64,000 nt of DNA from Aquimarina atlantica (GCF_000626715.1 NZ_AQRA01000001.1:620001-684000), one strand, 5' to 3'. Shown: positions 34,287-42,274, counted from the first letter of the stretch. Translations and numbers: made by a program. The notes: generated from the letters alone by a model not told the origin.

Positions 34287-34514
34287 ATGAAATATAAAGT
34301 TGTGCCATTTGTAGCTTCAATTGATAATAAAAAAACTTCAAAACCAGTTGCAGAGCAATTAGAAGAATTAATTCAACATTATAATCTTGATGGATGGAAA
34401 TATGTTGGATTAGAAAGTGTAACAACTTATGTTCAACCTAATAACGGATGTTTTGGTTTTGGAGGGAGTCCAGGGTTCACAACATCCAGACAAATGATAG
34501 TATTTAATAAATAG
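34287..34514 (+). CDS. DUF4177-family protein
   Basis: A 75-residue soluble protein with the DUF4177 pattern: MKYKVVPFVASI, ALE-type helix (EQLEELIQHYNLDGWKYVGLESVTTYV) and a glycine-rich CFGFGGSPGFTTSRQMIVFNK end. The family is small, of unknown function, common in Bacteroidetes accessory regions. It is the first gene of a nine-gene co-directional run ending at 38591, all with gaps of 3-20 bases or overlaps. Confidence 0.8.
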   Translation: MKYKVVPFVASIDNKKTSKPVAEQLEELIQHYNLDGWKYVGLESVTTYVQPNNGCFGFGGSPGFTTSRQMIVFNK

Positions 34515-34522
34515 AAAATATT

Positions 34523-34801
34523 ATGAAGTGGATTTTCATAATTACAATTAGGCTCTATTGGTACTTGATCCCAAAATCAAAAAGAAGAAGATGTATTTTT
34601 CGAAAATCCTGTTCGAATTATGTGTATGAGCAAATAAACAATAATGGTGTAAACTCAGGAATTAAAGCTTTTAGGTATCGATTTCGTAATTGTAGAAGTG
34701 GTTTTCAGCTTTTTAAGAATCCGTTTAATAATGAGACGCAAATGATACTACCAAATCAAGAAATCATTAAGCAAGAAGAAATAGCAAAAAGGTTAATCTA
34801 A
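34523..34801 (+). CDS. Divergent YidD-like protein
   Basis: A 92-residue basic protein that follows the YidD (membrane insertion efficiency factor) pattern: an N-terminal amphipathic, basic segment (MKWIFIITIRLYWYLIPKSKRRR), the conserved Cys knuckle with C38 and C43 (RRRCIFRKSCSNYVYEQINNNGVNSGIKAF) and the C-terminal RFRNCRSGFQLF. True YidD genes sit between rnpA and yidC; this copy is out of context in an accessory operon and its C-terminal region departs from the canonical PFHPGG end. It is either a paralogue recruited to this cluster or a related small DNA/RNA-binding protein. Confidence 0.7.
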   Translation: MKWIFIITIRLYWYLIPKSKRRRCIFRKSCSNYVYEQINNNGVNSGIKAFRYRFRNCRSGFQLFKNPFNNETQMILPNQEIIKQEEIAKRLI

Positions 34802-34812
34802 ATATTATTACA

Positions 34813-34950
34813 ATGACAAAGAAAACAGTACCCATAAAACCACATAGGAGGTCTACTCCTTCTCCAACTCCAAGACCAAACCCTAATAAGCTAAAACCAG
34901 GTCCAAAAGCGGTACCAGTAAAACCTCACAGAAGAAAACCTCCTAAATAA
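34813..34950 (+). CDS. Pro/Lys-rich 45-residue peptide
   Basis: A 45-residue peptide almost entirely Pro, Lys, Arg and Ser/Thr, with two copies of the motif VP(I/V)KPHRR near the start and end (MTKKTVPIKPHRRSTPSP and AVPVKPHRRKPPK). It has no signal peptide and cannot be globular. It may be a charged, extended DNA- or RNA-binding peptide, or a carrier for assembly of the following proteins. It lies 11 bases after the YidD-like gene and 20 bases before the DUF4236 gene, and is easily missed because of its size. Confidence 0.6.
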   Translation: MTKKTVPIKPHRRSTPSPTPRPNPNKLKPGPKAVPVKPHRRKPPK

Positions 34951-34970
34951 AGATAAAACAAACATTCGAA

Positions 34971-35222
34971 ATGGGATTCAGATACAATAAACGAATAAAG
35001 CTTGGTAAAGGGTTAGGATTAAATATAGGTAAATCTGGTATATCTCCAAGCTATAGAACTAAACGAGGCTCCCTAAGTTCTAAAGGATATTCAATTAAAA
35101 CTGGAATTTCTGGATTGACCTATAGAAAATCTTTTAAAAATTCAAAAGGATGCGGATGTACGATATTGTTATTCGTATTACTATCCTCTTCTACTTTCTT
35201 TCTTTTTATTCTAATTCACTAA
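34971..35222 (+). CDS. DUF4236-domain membrane protein
   Basis: An 83-residue protein with the DUF4236 N-terminus: MGFRYNKRIKLGKGLGLNIGK then SGISPSYRT, where basic and Gly-rich strands repeat, ending in GLTYRKSF. A C-terminal transmembrane helix follows (CGCTILLFVLLSSSTFFLFIL). DUF4236 occurs in many poorly known accessory operons and often fuses to SNase or restriction-like domains. It is 20 bases after the Pro/Lys-rich gene and 11 bases before the Excalibur-like lipoprotein gene. Confidence 0.82.
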   Translation: MGFRYNKRIKLGKGLGLNIGKSGISPSYRTKRGSLSSKGYSIKTGISGLTYRKSFKNSKGCGCTILLFVLLSSSTFFLFILIH

Positions 35223-35233
35223 TACATCAAAAA

Positions 35234-35587
35234 ATGAAACTTAAAAATATTCTTACTCCTATTTTGTTGGGACTTATGCTAATCATAGCAACCAACTCTT
35301 GCTCTAAAACTGAAGATGAATCTATCGATATTTCAGCAGATTGCAGAGATACCAATTGTGCCAATTATACTTCACAAGCAGCAGCTCAAGCTGCTTTTAA
35401 TGCAGATCCCGAATGTAGAAATGATCTGGATCTTGATAATGATGGAATAGCCTGTGAGGAACCTGGAAACAGTGTTAGAACATGTGCCTCTACTTCTAAT
35501 TGCGGGTGTTCTAACAAAACAAAAGCTGAATGTGAACGTGATCCTTGCTGTAAATGGGTTGTGGGAACTGGGTGTAAATGTAGCTAA
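35234..35587 (+). CDS. Cys-rich lipoprotein with Excalibur-like calcium-binding motif
   Basis: A 117-residue lipoprotein (start at MKLKNILTP; the longer upstream frame is unlikely). The lipobox IIATNSC gives the lipidated Cys. The mature part has the Excalibur pattern (CANYTSQAAAQAAFNADPECR, then NDLDLDNDGIACEE), a calcium-binding extracellular module usually linked to thermonucleases. A C-terminal Cys-rich knot (CASTSNCGCSNKTKAECERD, CCKWVVGTGCKC) follows. An SNase gene lies 3.2 kb downstream in the same block, so the two may act together outside the cell. Confidence 0.78.
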   Translation: MKLKNILTPILLGLMLIIATNSCSKTEDESIDISADCRDTNCANYTSQAAAQAAFNADPECRNDLDLDNDGIACEEPGNSVRTCASTSNCGCSNKTKAECERDPCCKWVVGTGCKCS

Positions 35588-35606
35588 TTATAAAAAAACA
35601 AATCCT

Positions 35607-36014
35607 ATGGAAAACTATACAATCTCTGCTGAATTAAAAAGTCATTTTCTAAGGCTTTATAAAATGGCTTTATCAGACGATGATTTTGATGTTCTTGAAC
35701 TTAATATGCTATATCATTTTGCTGAAGAAAGAGGTATTCCTCAAAAAGAACTTGAAAAACTGTTATTGAATCCAATAGATCATAAATCAAGTATTCCCGA
35801 AAGCAAAGAAGAACGTATAGAATATCTTTATGACTTATCAAAAATGATATGGGCCGATGAAAAAATTACAGAAGATGAACGCAATACATTGAAGAAGTAT
35901 TGTAAAAAATTTGAATTCCAAGACGAAAACATCGAACAACTTGCTGAATATCTTTTGGATTGTGTGCAAAAAGGAGTAACAATAGAAGAAATACTTAATC
36001 ATATAAATTCTTAA
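35607..36014 (+). CDS. TerB-like domain protein
   Basis: A 135-residue all-helical cytoplasmic protein. Starting at MENYTISAELK it follows the TerB/DjlA-N pattern: helices (LKSHFLRLYKMALSDDDFDVLELNMLYHFAEERG) with a DDDFD acidic turn, and a second half with SKMIWADEKITEDERNTLKKYCKKF, which is the TerB signature of the W/M-A-D-x-x-x-x-x-E segment. TerB domains bind metal or act as scaffolds in stress and phage-defence modules (Ter systems). The remainder of a Ter system is not present. It lies 3 bases before the coiled-coil membrane gene. Confidence 0.75.
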   Translation: MENYTISAELKSHFLRLYKMALSDDDFDVLELNMLYHFAEERGIPQKELEKLLLNPIDHKSSIPESKEERIEYLYDLSKMIWADEKITEDERNTLKKYCKKFEFQDENIEQLAEYLLDCVQKGVTIEEILNHINS

Positions 36015-36017
36015 TCT

Positions 36018-37283
36018 ATGGAATCTATAAAAAAGTTATTTACGCTTAAGACTTCCAAGTCTAAAGTTAATAATATTGAAAATCAAGAAAATAGAGAACA
36101 AATTCGAATTACATACTATCAAAGTGGTTATGGAGCCGCAAAAAAATCTTCTGGAAGCCCAATTACTTTAGGAGTCGGTCTACATAATCTATATAATAGT
36201 TTTGAGAATCAATGTCGAAAACAATTAGCGGAACAACAACGTCTGAAACAACCCTACAAGGAAGAACAGGAACGACAAAAAACAGAATTAAAGAAAAGGG
36301 AAACTGCTATAACTATCTATGAAGAACATGAAAAAAGAATCAATGCTACTATTGAAACCAAAAAGCATGATATGATAAATGTTAAACAAAATCCAGATAA
36401 ATATGGGATTTTGGATGTAGATAAAAGACCAAAAGCTCAGTTCTATATTGGATTATTTATATTATTACCGATCACTATTTATCTATTGGTATTTTATATT
36501 TCTGCTTCTTATTCTGCTTTTTTTAAAGAATTTTCTAACGATAGTGTAACTGCTGCTATTTTCGATCCTAATGCATTAACCAATGCAATTAAAGCCAGTT
36601 GGTTAGAGGGGCTATTGGTCATTACAATTCCATTTGTATTTATGGGATTAGGATATATAATTCATATGCTACAGAAAAACAAAGACATTAAGGTTTATTT
36701 TAAAATTGGAGTTTTATTTCTAACAACATTTTTATTTGATGGGCTACTAGCATACCAAATTGAAAAGAAAATTTATGAATTTAATAAAACACTAAATTCA
36801 GATTCTTATAGTTTACCCGTTGCGTTGAAAGAGGCAGAATTCTGGATGATCATATTTGCCGGGTTTGTAGTTTACATTATTTGGGGATTAGTTTTCGATT
36901 TTGTCATGAAAGAATATGAAAATGTTGATAAAATTAAAGCTTTCATAAGGGCTAAAAAGGAAGAACTTGTAAATCTTTTTAATAAGAAATCTGAATTGCT
37001 CGAAAACACAAATAAAGTAAAACATGAAATTACATCCATTGTAGGTAAAATAGCTGAGTTACAATCACAAATAGATGGGTTTGTGTTTCCCGTGAAAGAA
37101 TATCTTCATTATCATTATCAGTATAAAGAAGGATGGTATCAAGCTATAAATGCTGAATTAGCATTACCGCATAAAGAAAAAGCAGAGCTTCTTGATAAGT
37201 GTGAAGAAGTTTCAAAAACTCATTTAACCGAGCATAATCTTAATCAAATGGATTTTCAACATTTGGTATTTGCTAAAAATTAA
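36018..37283 (+). CDS. Coiled-coil protein with four transmembrane helices
   Basis: A 421-residue protein with three parts: an N-terminal soluble region containing a long coiled coil (about residues 70-120, Lys/Glu/Gln-rich), a core of four transmembrane helices (starting FYIGLFILLPITIYLLVFYI, WLEGLLVITIPFVFMGLGY, FKIGVLFLTTFLFDGLLAY and MIIFAGFVVYIIWGLVFDF), and a second coiled coil (about 310-360) with a C-terminal helical tail. I recognise no family. It looks like a membrane scaffold or channel placed between the TerB-like and VWA-like genes, with gaps of only 3 and 4 bases. Confidence 0.75.
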   Translation: MESIKKLFTLKTSKSKVNNIENQENREQIRITYYQSGYGAAKKSSGSPITLGVGLHNLYNSFENQCRKQLAEQQRLKQPYKEEQERQKTELKKRETAITIYEEHEKRINATIETKKHDMINVKQNPDKYGILDVDKRPKAQFYIGLFILLPITIYLLVFYISASYSAFFKEFSNDSVTAAIFDPNALTNAIKASWLEGLLVITIPFVFMGLGYIIHMLQKNKDIKVYFKIGVLFLTTFLFDGLLAYQIEKKIYEFNKTLNSDSYSLPVALKEAEFWMIIFAGFVVYIIWGLVFDFVMKEYENVDKIKAFIRAKKEELVNLFNKKSELLENTNKVKHEITSIVGKIAELQSQIDGFVFPVKEYLHYHYQYKEGWYQAINAELALPHKEKAELLDKCEEVSKTHLTEHNLNQMDFQHLVFAKN

Positions 37284-37287
37284 AATC

Positions 37288-38202
37288 ATGAAATTCATTT
37301 ACAAATTATTATTAGTGATAATACTAGTTTCTTGTGTAAAAGAAACGAAAGAAGAAAAGGTAGATTGTTTTAGTGACAAAACAATCCCAAAGTTATATAC
37401 TCTAAAAAAAGATAATGAAAATCTTAACATTAGCTTATTACTTGACCTATCTGACAGGATTAATCCTAAAAAGTTTCCAGGAGGAGCAATGGAATATTAC
37501 GTAAGGGATTCAGAATACATTAAATCTATTGCGGAGGCATTTAATATTCATTTAAGAACTAAAAAAATAATCAAGATAAATGATAAGATTCAATTATTTT
37601 TTGACCCTGAACCAGAAAATAAAGAAATTATAGAAATTTCAAACCATCTCAAATTTGAAATAGACAAAACAACGATTACCAACAAGTTATTATGTAGGAT
37701 TGATTCAGTATATTCTACATTACCTATAAAAATATACGAATCTGCAATAAATGACAACGAATATATAGGTTCAGACACTTGGGGTTTTTTCAAGAATAGA
37801 GTTGAAGATTATTGTATCGAAGAAGGATATAGAAATGTTTTAATCATACTAACCGACGGTTATATATATCATGAAAATAATTTGAGAGAAGAGAATAACT
37901 TAACTTCTTATCTCATTCCTCAATACATACGATCAAAAAAACTAAACACAAAGAACTGGGAAAATAAAATCAAGGATAATAGTTTTGGATATATTCCAGC
38001 TAATCATAACCTATCAAATCTTGAAATTTTGATATTAGGCATTCATCCTGATACAAATAACCCATATGAGGAAGACATCATTAGAAGATATTGGAGTACA
38101 TGGTTAACTGCTATGAATGTACAACGATTCGAAATTAAAACTGCTGATCTGCCTTCAAATATGGATAAACTTATTAAAAATTTTATTCTACTTAAAAAAT
38201 GA
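37288..38202 (+). CDS. VWA-like lipoprotein
   Basis: A 304-residue lipoprotein (start MKFIYKLL; lipobox VILVSC). The mature domain has a von Willebrand A-like layout: NISLLLDLSDRI near residue 45 gives the MIDAS DxSxx-like start (DLSDR), followed by a long helical insertion, and NVLIILTDGYIY is the second core strand with the Asp-Gly typical of VWA metal sites. VWA domains bind partner proteins in a metal-dependent way, often with TerB-type proteins. It overlaps the next gene (38199) by ATGA. Confidence 0.7.
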   Translation: MKFIYKLLLVIILVSCVKETKEEKVDCFSDKTIPKLYTLKKDNENLNISLLLDLSDRINPKKFPGGAMEYYVRDSEYIKSIAEAFNIHLRTKKIIKINDKIQLFFDPEPENKEIIEISNHLKFEIDKTTITNKLLCRIDSVYSTLPIKIYESAINDNEYIGSDTWGFFKNRVEDYCIEEGYRNVLIILTDGYIYHENNLREENNLTSYLIPQYIRSKKLNTKNWENKIKDNSFGYIPANHNLSNLEILILGIHPDTNNPYEEDIIRRYWSTWLTAMNVQRFEIKTADLPSNMDKLIKNFILLKK

Positions 38203-38591
38203 AAACATTCTTATTTATAATTCTATTACTTCTCTTCTCCTACCAAGGTCATTCACAAAGTGTAGAAGCCTCACTATACTTAAGGGAAGAACTGATAAAA
38301 CAACGAGACGATCTATTACAACAGGTACGTGAAGTACAAGCACGCATTGATGCGATAGATCTAAAACTAGGTAACACTACAACATCAAATACAGAAAAGA
38401 AATACCTTACAAAAGCAGTTAATTATAATGCACAAACGAAGTATTCAAATGCTATAAAGAATACCACCACCAAGCAGAGACAATATAGAACAAAGGCAAA
38501 AAGAACCTATTACCGGGGGCCAAGAGGTGGATGTTACTATATTAATTCTAATGGTAATAAAACATATGTTGCCAGAAGTATGTGTAATTAA
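38199..38591 (+). CDS. Secreted protein with PBCV-type basic adaptor motif
   Basis: A 130-residue exported protein: signal peptide to about residue 19 (YQGHSQ), a helical coiled region (residues 25-60), a low-complexity basic linker, and the C-terminal motif YYRGPRGGCYYINSNGNKTYV, which matches the PBCV_basic_adap family. That domain accompanies chromatin-like and DNA-modifying proteins in algal viruses and bacterial secreted nucleases. A single Cys pair (C111, C129) may form a disulphide. It ends the run before a MITE-like element. Confidence 0.75.
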   Translation: MKTFLFIILLLLFSYQGHSQSVEASLYLREELIKQRDDLLQQVREVQARIDAIDLKLGNTTTSNTEKKYLTKAVNYNAQTKYSNAIKNTTTKQRQYRTKAKRTYYRGPRGGCYYINSNGNKTYVARSMCN

Positions 38592-38610
38592 ATAAACACC
38601 AAATATCTAA

Positions 38611-38815
38611 TTTAACCCGATGTGCATTTAGGAAAATTATTACGGAAAAAGCGTCAATTCGAGTGTTTTGTCGTAATGGAATGGAGACAAAATGTATCGA
38701 GAATAGCTTTTTAAGCTAAAATCCTATTCTCGATATACTTCTCCTAAAAGTCGAATCACTCCTTTAGACTTGCATAATTATAGTTAAGAAATATCTAAAT
38801 GCACAACAAGTTTAA
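38611..38815. repeat. MITE-like element, family 1, copy C
   Basis: Ends tttaacccgatgtgcattta (38611-38630) and taaatgcacaacaagtttaa (38796-38815) are inverted repeats matching at 16 of 20 positions. The inner gcgtcaattcgagtg and a 13-bp hairpin of gtatcgagaatag and ctattctcgatac (about 38694-38740) match the other copies. Its right end is 3 bases from the first ATG of the thermonuclease gene, so that gene's promoter and leader must lie inside the element. Confidence 0.8.
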
Positions 38816-38818
38816 TTT

Positions 38819-39337
38819 ATGAAAATAAAGTTAATGAAATCTACTTACTTTAAATATCTATGTATTTTAGTACTATGTGTATCATTTTCTTCTGTAGAAA
38901 AACTACCTCATGAATTCTTTGCTAAAGTTATAGGTATAAAAGATGGGGATACTATAGAAGTCTTATACAACAAAGAACCCATCATCATTAGGTTAGCACA
39001 TATTGATTGCCCTGAGAAAAAACAACCTTTTGGCCAAAAAGCAAAGCAATTTGTTTCAGATTTCTGCTTTGATAAAGAAGTAAAGATTATTACCAAAGGA
39101 AAATTTGATCGGTATAGAAGACTGATTGCTGTAGTACAGTATAAAAATAAAATACTTAATAAACAGCTGGTTGCAAATGGATATGCCCTACATTTTAAAA
39201 AATACTCCAAAGACACTACCTACAATATACTAGAAAAAGAGGCTCGTTTCTATAAAAAAGGAATGTGGTCTCAAAAAGAACTTATAGAACCCTGGCTTTT
39301 CCGTAAAAGAAAAGTCTCAAAAAAAGCACATCAATAA
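38819..39337 (+). CDS. Secreted thermonuclease-family (SNase) protein
   Basis: A 172-residue exported protein (signal-like start; the ATG at 38834 is an alternative), with the SNase domain: AKVIGIKDGDTIEVLYNKE, the catalytic Arg in IIIRLAHIDCPE with the DCPE active-site turn, the catalytic FDRYRRLIAVV, and QLVANGYALHF. Family members are secreted calcium-dependent nucleases. The Excalibur-like lipoprotein and basic-adaptor protein upstream are typical partners. The first ATG comes three bases after a MITE-like element. Confidence 0.9.
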   Translation: MKIKLMKSTYFKYLCILVLCVSFSSVEKLPHEFFAKVIGIKDGDTIEVLYNKEPIIIRLAHIDCPEKKQPFGQKAKQFVSDFCFDKEVKIITKGKFDRYRRLIAVVQYKNKILNKQLVANGYALHFKKYSKDTTYNILEKEARFYKKGMWSQKELIEPWLFRKRKVSKKAHQ

Positions 39338-39365
39338 TTATATATGAATATTCAACTAGACCACC

Positions 39366-39659
39366 ATGAAAACAATACTATTCATCACAGCAATGCTTCT
39401 CTCCTGCTCTATATACAGCCAGGAAGAAAAAGAAAATGAAGAGAAAAATCAAGAAAATACTCGAGAAACTACTCAAATGGTATATATCTGTAATAGTATG
39501 AGTAGCAAGCGCTATCATTATAAAAAAGATTGCTCGGGGTTAAAAAATTGTAGAGATTCTATTGTTAAAATTTCGCTCAAAAAAGCAAAATATAGTTTTG
39601 GGAGAACTATATGTGGTTTTGAAACACACAGAGAAAGTTCTTCTAGCAGGGATAATTAG
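39366..39659 (+). CDS. Secreted small Cys-rich protein
   Basis: A 97-residue exported protein: signal peptide to about residue 19 (SIYSQ), a very acidic Glu/Asn linker, then a compact domain with four Cys and two His (VYICNSMSSKRYHYKKDCSG, LKNCRDS, ALICGF-type end as RTICGFE). The pattern C-x10-H-x4-C-x4-C, then C near the end, resembles a small metal- or disulphide-stabilised module found in Bacteroidetes next to SNase genes. It lies 28 bases after the thermonuclease gene. Confidence 0.72.
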   Translation: MKTILFITAMLLSCSIYSQEEKENEEKNQENTRETTQMVYICNSMSSKRYHYKKDCSGLKNCRDSIVKISLKKAKYSFGRTICGFETHRESSSSRDN

Positions 39660-39726
39660 ATGATAAAATATTCTAAATAAAATAGTTAAATCAGTTTTTA
39701 TCTACATAAAATTTAATTCAATCAAA

Positions 39727-40716
39727 ATGGCAACACTAAAAGGAGCAATTCGTGCGTATAGTTCTACAGTAAGAAAAATAGAGAGAGAACAACAAAAACG
39801 TGCCAGAGAAGCAGCAAAGAAATTCAAAGAACAGCAAAAATTACAAGAAATCCAAGATGCGAAAAAAGCAGCCAAAAATTGGAGTAATTATGTAGAAATG
39901 TTACAATCAGTTCATAAAAATTGTACAAACACAATAGATTGGGAAGAAATAAAAAGAGAACCTAAACCTATTAAACCAATACGAACTTCAAAATATAGTG
40001 ATTTTGCTCAAAAGCAATTGGATCATTTTCATCCCAATATAATAGACAAAATTTTTGGCTTTGCTAAAACAAAGATTAAGGTACTTGAAACTAAATTGAT
40101 TAAAGCTAAAGAAAAAGATGAAAATGAATTTAACATAGCAAATGAAAATTTCAAACGAGAATTAAATAACTGGGAAGAATTACAAGAAATTGCTGAGGAA
40201 GTAGAAAATCAAAATCCTGAGTTTTATAAAAAAGCGTTGGAGTACTTTAACCCTTTTTCTGACATTGGGGAACTTGGAACTCAAATTAAATTCTCTTTTA
40301 ATGAAAATCTTATAGATATTGAATTATATATAAATAGTGAGGAAATTATACCAGACTACGAACTGAAACTTACTTCAACAGGAAAATTATCAAAAAAGAG
40401 TATGGTGAAATCTAAATTTAACGAATTATATCAAGATCATGTCTGTAGTTCTGTATTAAGAGTTGCCAGAGAAGTGTTTGCTTATTTGCCCATTAGTTAT
40501 GCACGAATAAATGCAATATCAAATATTTTGAATACTAAAACTGGGTATTTAGAAGAAAAACCAATATTGTCGGTTATTATTCCACCGGAAACTATTAGTA
40601 ATATCAATCTTGAAAAAATTGATCCTTCCGATTGTATGGATAATTTTATTCATAATATGAATTTTAAGAAAACAATTGGTTTTAGTGCAGTAGAGAAAGT
40701 CGAAAAAAGTAAATAA
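39727..40716 (+). CDS. Coiled-coil hypothetical protein, last gene of accessory block
   Basis: A 329-residue soluble protein I do not recognise. It starts with about 60 residues of basic helix (VRKIEREQQKRAREAAKKFK) and has a second coiled coil (about 115-165) before a mixed domain (about 180-329) with SFNENLIDIELYINSEEIIP, then LRVAREVFAYLPISYARINAIS and KPILSVIIPPETI strands. The layout suggests a DNA-binding or scaffolding protein with a C-terminal alpha/beta domain. It ends at a strong terminator (40730). Confidence 0.7.
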   Translation: MATLKGAIRAYSSTVRKIEREQQKRAREAAKKFKEQQKLQEIQDAKKAAKNWSNYVEMLQSVHKNCTNTIDWEEIKREPKPIKPIRTSKYSDFAQKQLDHFHPNIIDKIFGFAKTKIKVLETKLIKAKEKDENEFNIANENFKRELNNWEELQEIAEEVENQNPEFYKKALEYFNPFSDIGELGTQIKFSFNENLIDIELYINSEEIIPDYELKLTSTGKLSKKSMVKSKFNELYQDHVCSSVLRVAREVFAYLPISYARINAISNILNTKTGYLEEKPILSVIIPPETISNINLEKIDPSDCMDNFIHNMNFKKTIGFSAVEKVEKSK

Positions 40717-40729
40717 TATATACAAAAAA

Positions 40730-40768
40730 ACACTCCCGATAGTTGCTTCCAACTATCGGGAGTGTCTT
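40730..40768. terminator. Strong intrinsic terminator closing the accessory block
   Basis: A perfect 15-bp stem, acactcccgatagtt (40730-40744) with aactatcgggagtgt (40751-40765), loop gcttcc, followed by cttcttc. Ends the transcript of the 39727 gene. Confidence 0.88.
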
Positions 40769-40827
40769 CTTCTATACATCATGTGTAGAGGATGTATAGC
40801 TTGTTTTTAATATGTTTCAAAATTGTA

Positions 40828-40872
40828 CCCTGAGCTGTCACACTGAGCCTGTCGAAGTGGCGAAGGGTAATT
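40828..40872. repeat. Short TTCGA-type repeat fragment
   Basis: Contains gagctgtcacactgagcctg and tcgaagtggcgaagggtaa, the dispersed TTCGACAGGCTCAGTGTGACA module in inverse orientation. Confidence 0.6.
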
Positions 40873-40904
40873 TTGAATATCTAAACTGATACAATCATCA
40901 GTGA

Positions 40905-41447
40905 TTATGCAGCTTCGCCTGCAATGCTATCGGTGTCTGTACCTGTGGTATCCGGATCGGTTTCGTCGATTACCGTATCCTCGGTAGGAGTACCAGTACT
41001 CGCAAAACGTTCTCTTAATCGGGTATATAATGATTCTGCTCCTGCTACCCCACTCTGTGCCGCCATACCAAACATCTTATAGGCCAACAGTGATGTCGTA
41101 TATGCCTCTGATCCGGCGAGAATACGGGTATCATTTACCTTCTCGCTTAATTCGGCCAATTCTAATGCCAATACCTTAAGCTCATTATACAGTGCATAAT
41201 CCTTTTCTACCTCATCCAGGTTAATATAGCCCGGTACAATTTCTTGGTTCTGCCGCATACTATTTAAAGTATCTTCTACAAAGAGCTTGTTACTTCTATT
41301 AATTTTAGGCAAGGTTTTACGCTCTTCCTTAGTTAAGCCTGTTAAAAATGGTAATAAAGTATTGATTTCTTCAATCTTACTTTTTACATCTGTGATCACT
41401 TGTGGATCTACGGTAACCGATAATCGGTTGTTTAATACATTACTCAT
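40905..41447 (-). CDS. Conserved hypothetical protein with Thr/Asp-rich tail
   Basis: A 180-residue soluble protein that starts at MSNVLNNRLSVTVDPQVITDVK (the longer frame upstream is AT-rich and not conserved-looking). It is almost wholly helical (VDPQVITDVKSKIEEINTLLP, TKEERKTLPKINRSNKLFVED, DEVEKDYALYNELKVLALELA) and ends with a low-complexity, acidic TGTDTDSIAGEAA tail. I recognise the pattern as a conserved flavobacterial protein, but no function is known. It is monocistronic and flanked by repeats. Confidence 0.72.
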   Translation of the reverse strand: MSNVLNNRLSVTVDPQVITDVKSKIEEINTLLPFLTGLTKEERKTLPKINRSNKLFVEDTLNSMRQNQEIVPGYINLDEVEKDYALYNELKVLALELAELSEKVNDTRILAGSEAYTTSLLAYKMFGMAAQSGVAGAESLYTRLRERFASTGTPTEDTVIDETDPDTTGTDTDSIAGEAA

Positions 41448-41988
41448 ACATTTTTTGTTTTTAAATTCAACAATTATTTGAGTACATACCAAGTCAATTA
41501 CAATACCGATTATTTATATTTTTAACATATTTCATGATAATTATGTGTTAATTTTATATAATAATTGATTAATTATCAACAATTTACTTTATACACTTCT
41601 TAAAAAAGTGACACAAATACGGTAGCTGACAGGCTGTCGTTCTGGTATTTAGCTTCTTTTAAGCAGCAAAATAACGGTTACTCATCAAAAGATAACGTTT
41701 AGTTTTCTATAAGATACGTTTACTCAACCAAACGACACTGACATCTTCATTATGAGCACATTACACATACTGGCGTTATGGCAGGCCTGTTCTGAATTTA
41801 CCGAAGAGCTCACCCTTCGAGAACCTCAGGGTTCGGGATTCGTTGCTTTATTCGTATTGTGGGCTGAGGTTCTCGAAGCCCATTCTTTATCACGATCAAT
41901 CTCACCCTTCGATACCACTTCGACAAGCCTGTCCTGAGCCTAGTCGAAGGGCTCAGTATTCTATAGTAACTAGGGTTCGGTTGATTTA
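41448..41988. other. Intergenic region with TTCGA-type repeats, 541 bp
   Basis: The first 330 bases are AT-rich with no features seen. At 41781-41960 are the gcaggcctgttctgaattta/ccgaagagctcaccc module and a shortened copy of the 118-bp unit (ctcacccttcgagaacctca at 41809 to about 41900), then cttcgacaagcctgtcctgag at 41918-41940. An open frame there is repeat-derived. Confidence 0.55.
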
Positions 41989-42168
41989 CTAATGCCTAAA
42001 CGAAGTAAGATGCAGCCTGAACTCTTTTAAGGTATCCTGAGTGATCATATACTCCTGTCCCATCAAATTAATTTTGCACTCTCCATCTATTTCGCAAATA
42101 GCCGAAATATGACTGGGATTGATATAATGAGTAATTCCCTGCTTATCTTTGATTTCCATAAATTCCAT
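41989..42168 (-). CDS. Small conserved hypothetical protein, 59 residues
   Basis: A 59-residue protein (MEFMEIKDKQGITHYINPSH, SAICEIDGECKIN, LMGQEYMITQDTLKEF). It has the pattern of a small beta-hairpin protein with conserved H-Y-I-N-P turn and I-D-G-E, seen in Flavobacteriia. It has no signal peptide. The frame is clean from ATG to TAG and reads in the opposite direction to the neighbouring hydroxylase. Confidence 0.65.
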   Translation of the reverse strand: MEFMEIKDKQGITHYINPSHISAICEIDGECKINLMGQEYMITQDTLKEFRLHLTSFRH

Positions 42169-42274
42169 AATCGATATTGTTTTTATTTATATTCCTGATT
42201 TTTGATAAAAATACAACACACCTGGTTTCAGAATAATGATTCCTGTCATTTTTTGATAATAAAATTGTTTGGTT

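Noticed and set aside
34287..38591. Tellurite-resistance (Ter) operon
   Set aside because: Only a TerB-like and a VWA-like protein are present; TerC, TerD/TerZ-type and TerL/W genes are absent.
41752..41937. 61-codon open frame on the plus strand
   Set aside because: Translation of the TTCGA-type repeat fragments at 41781-41960 (TLREPQGSGFVALF).
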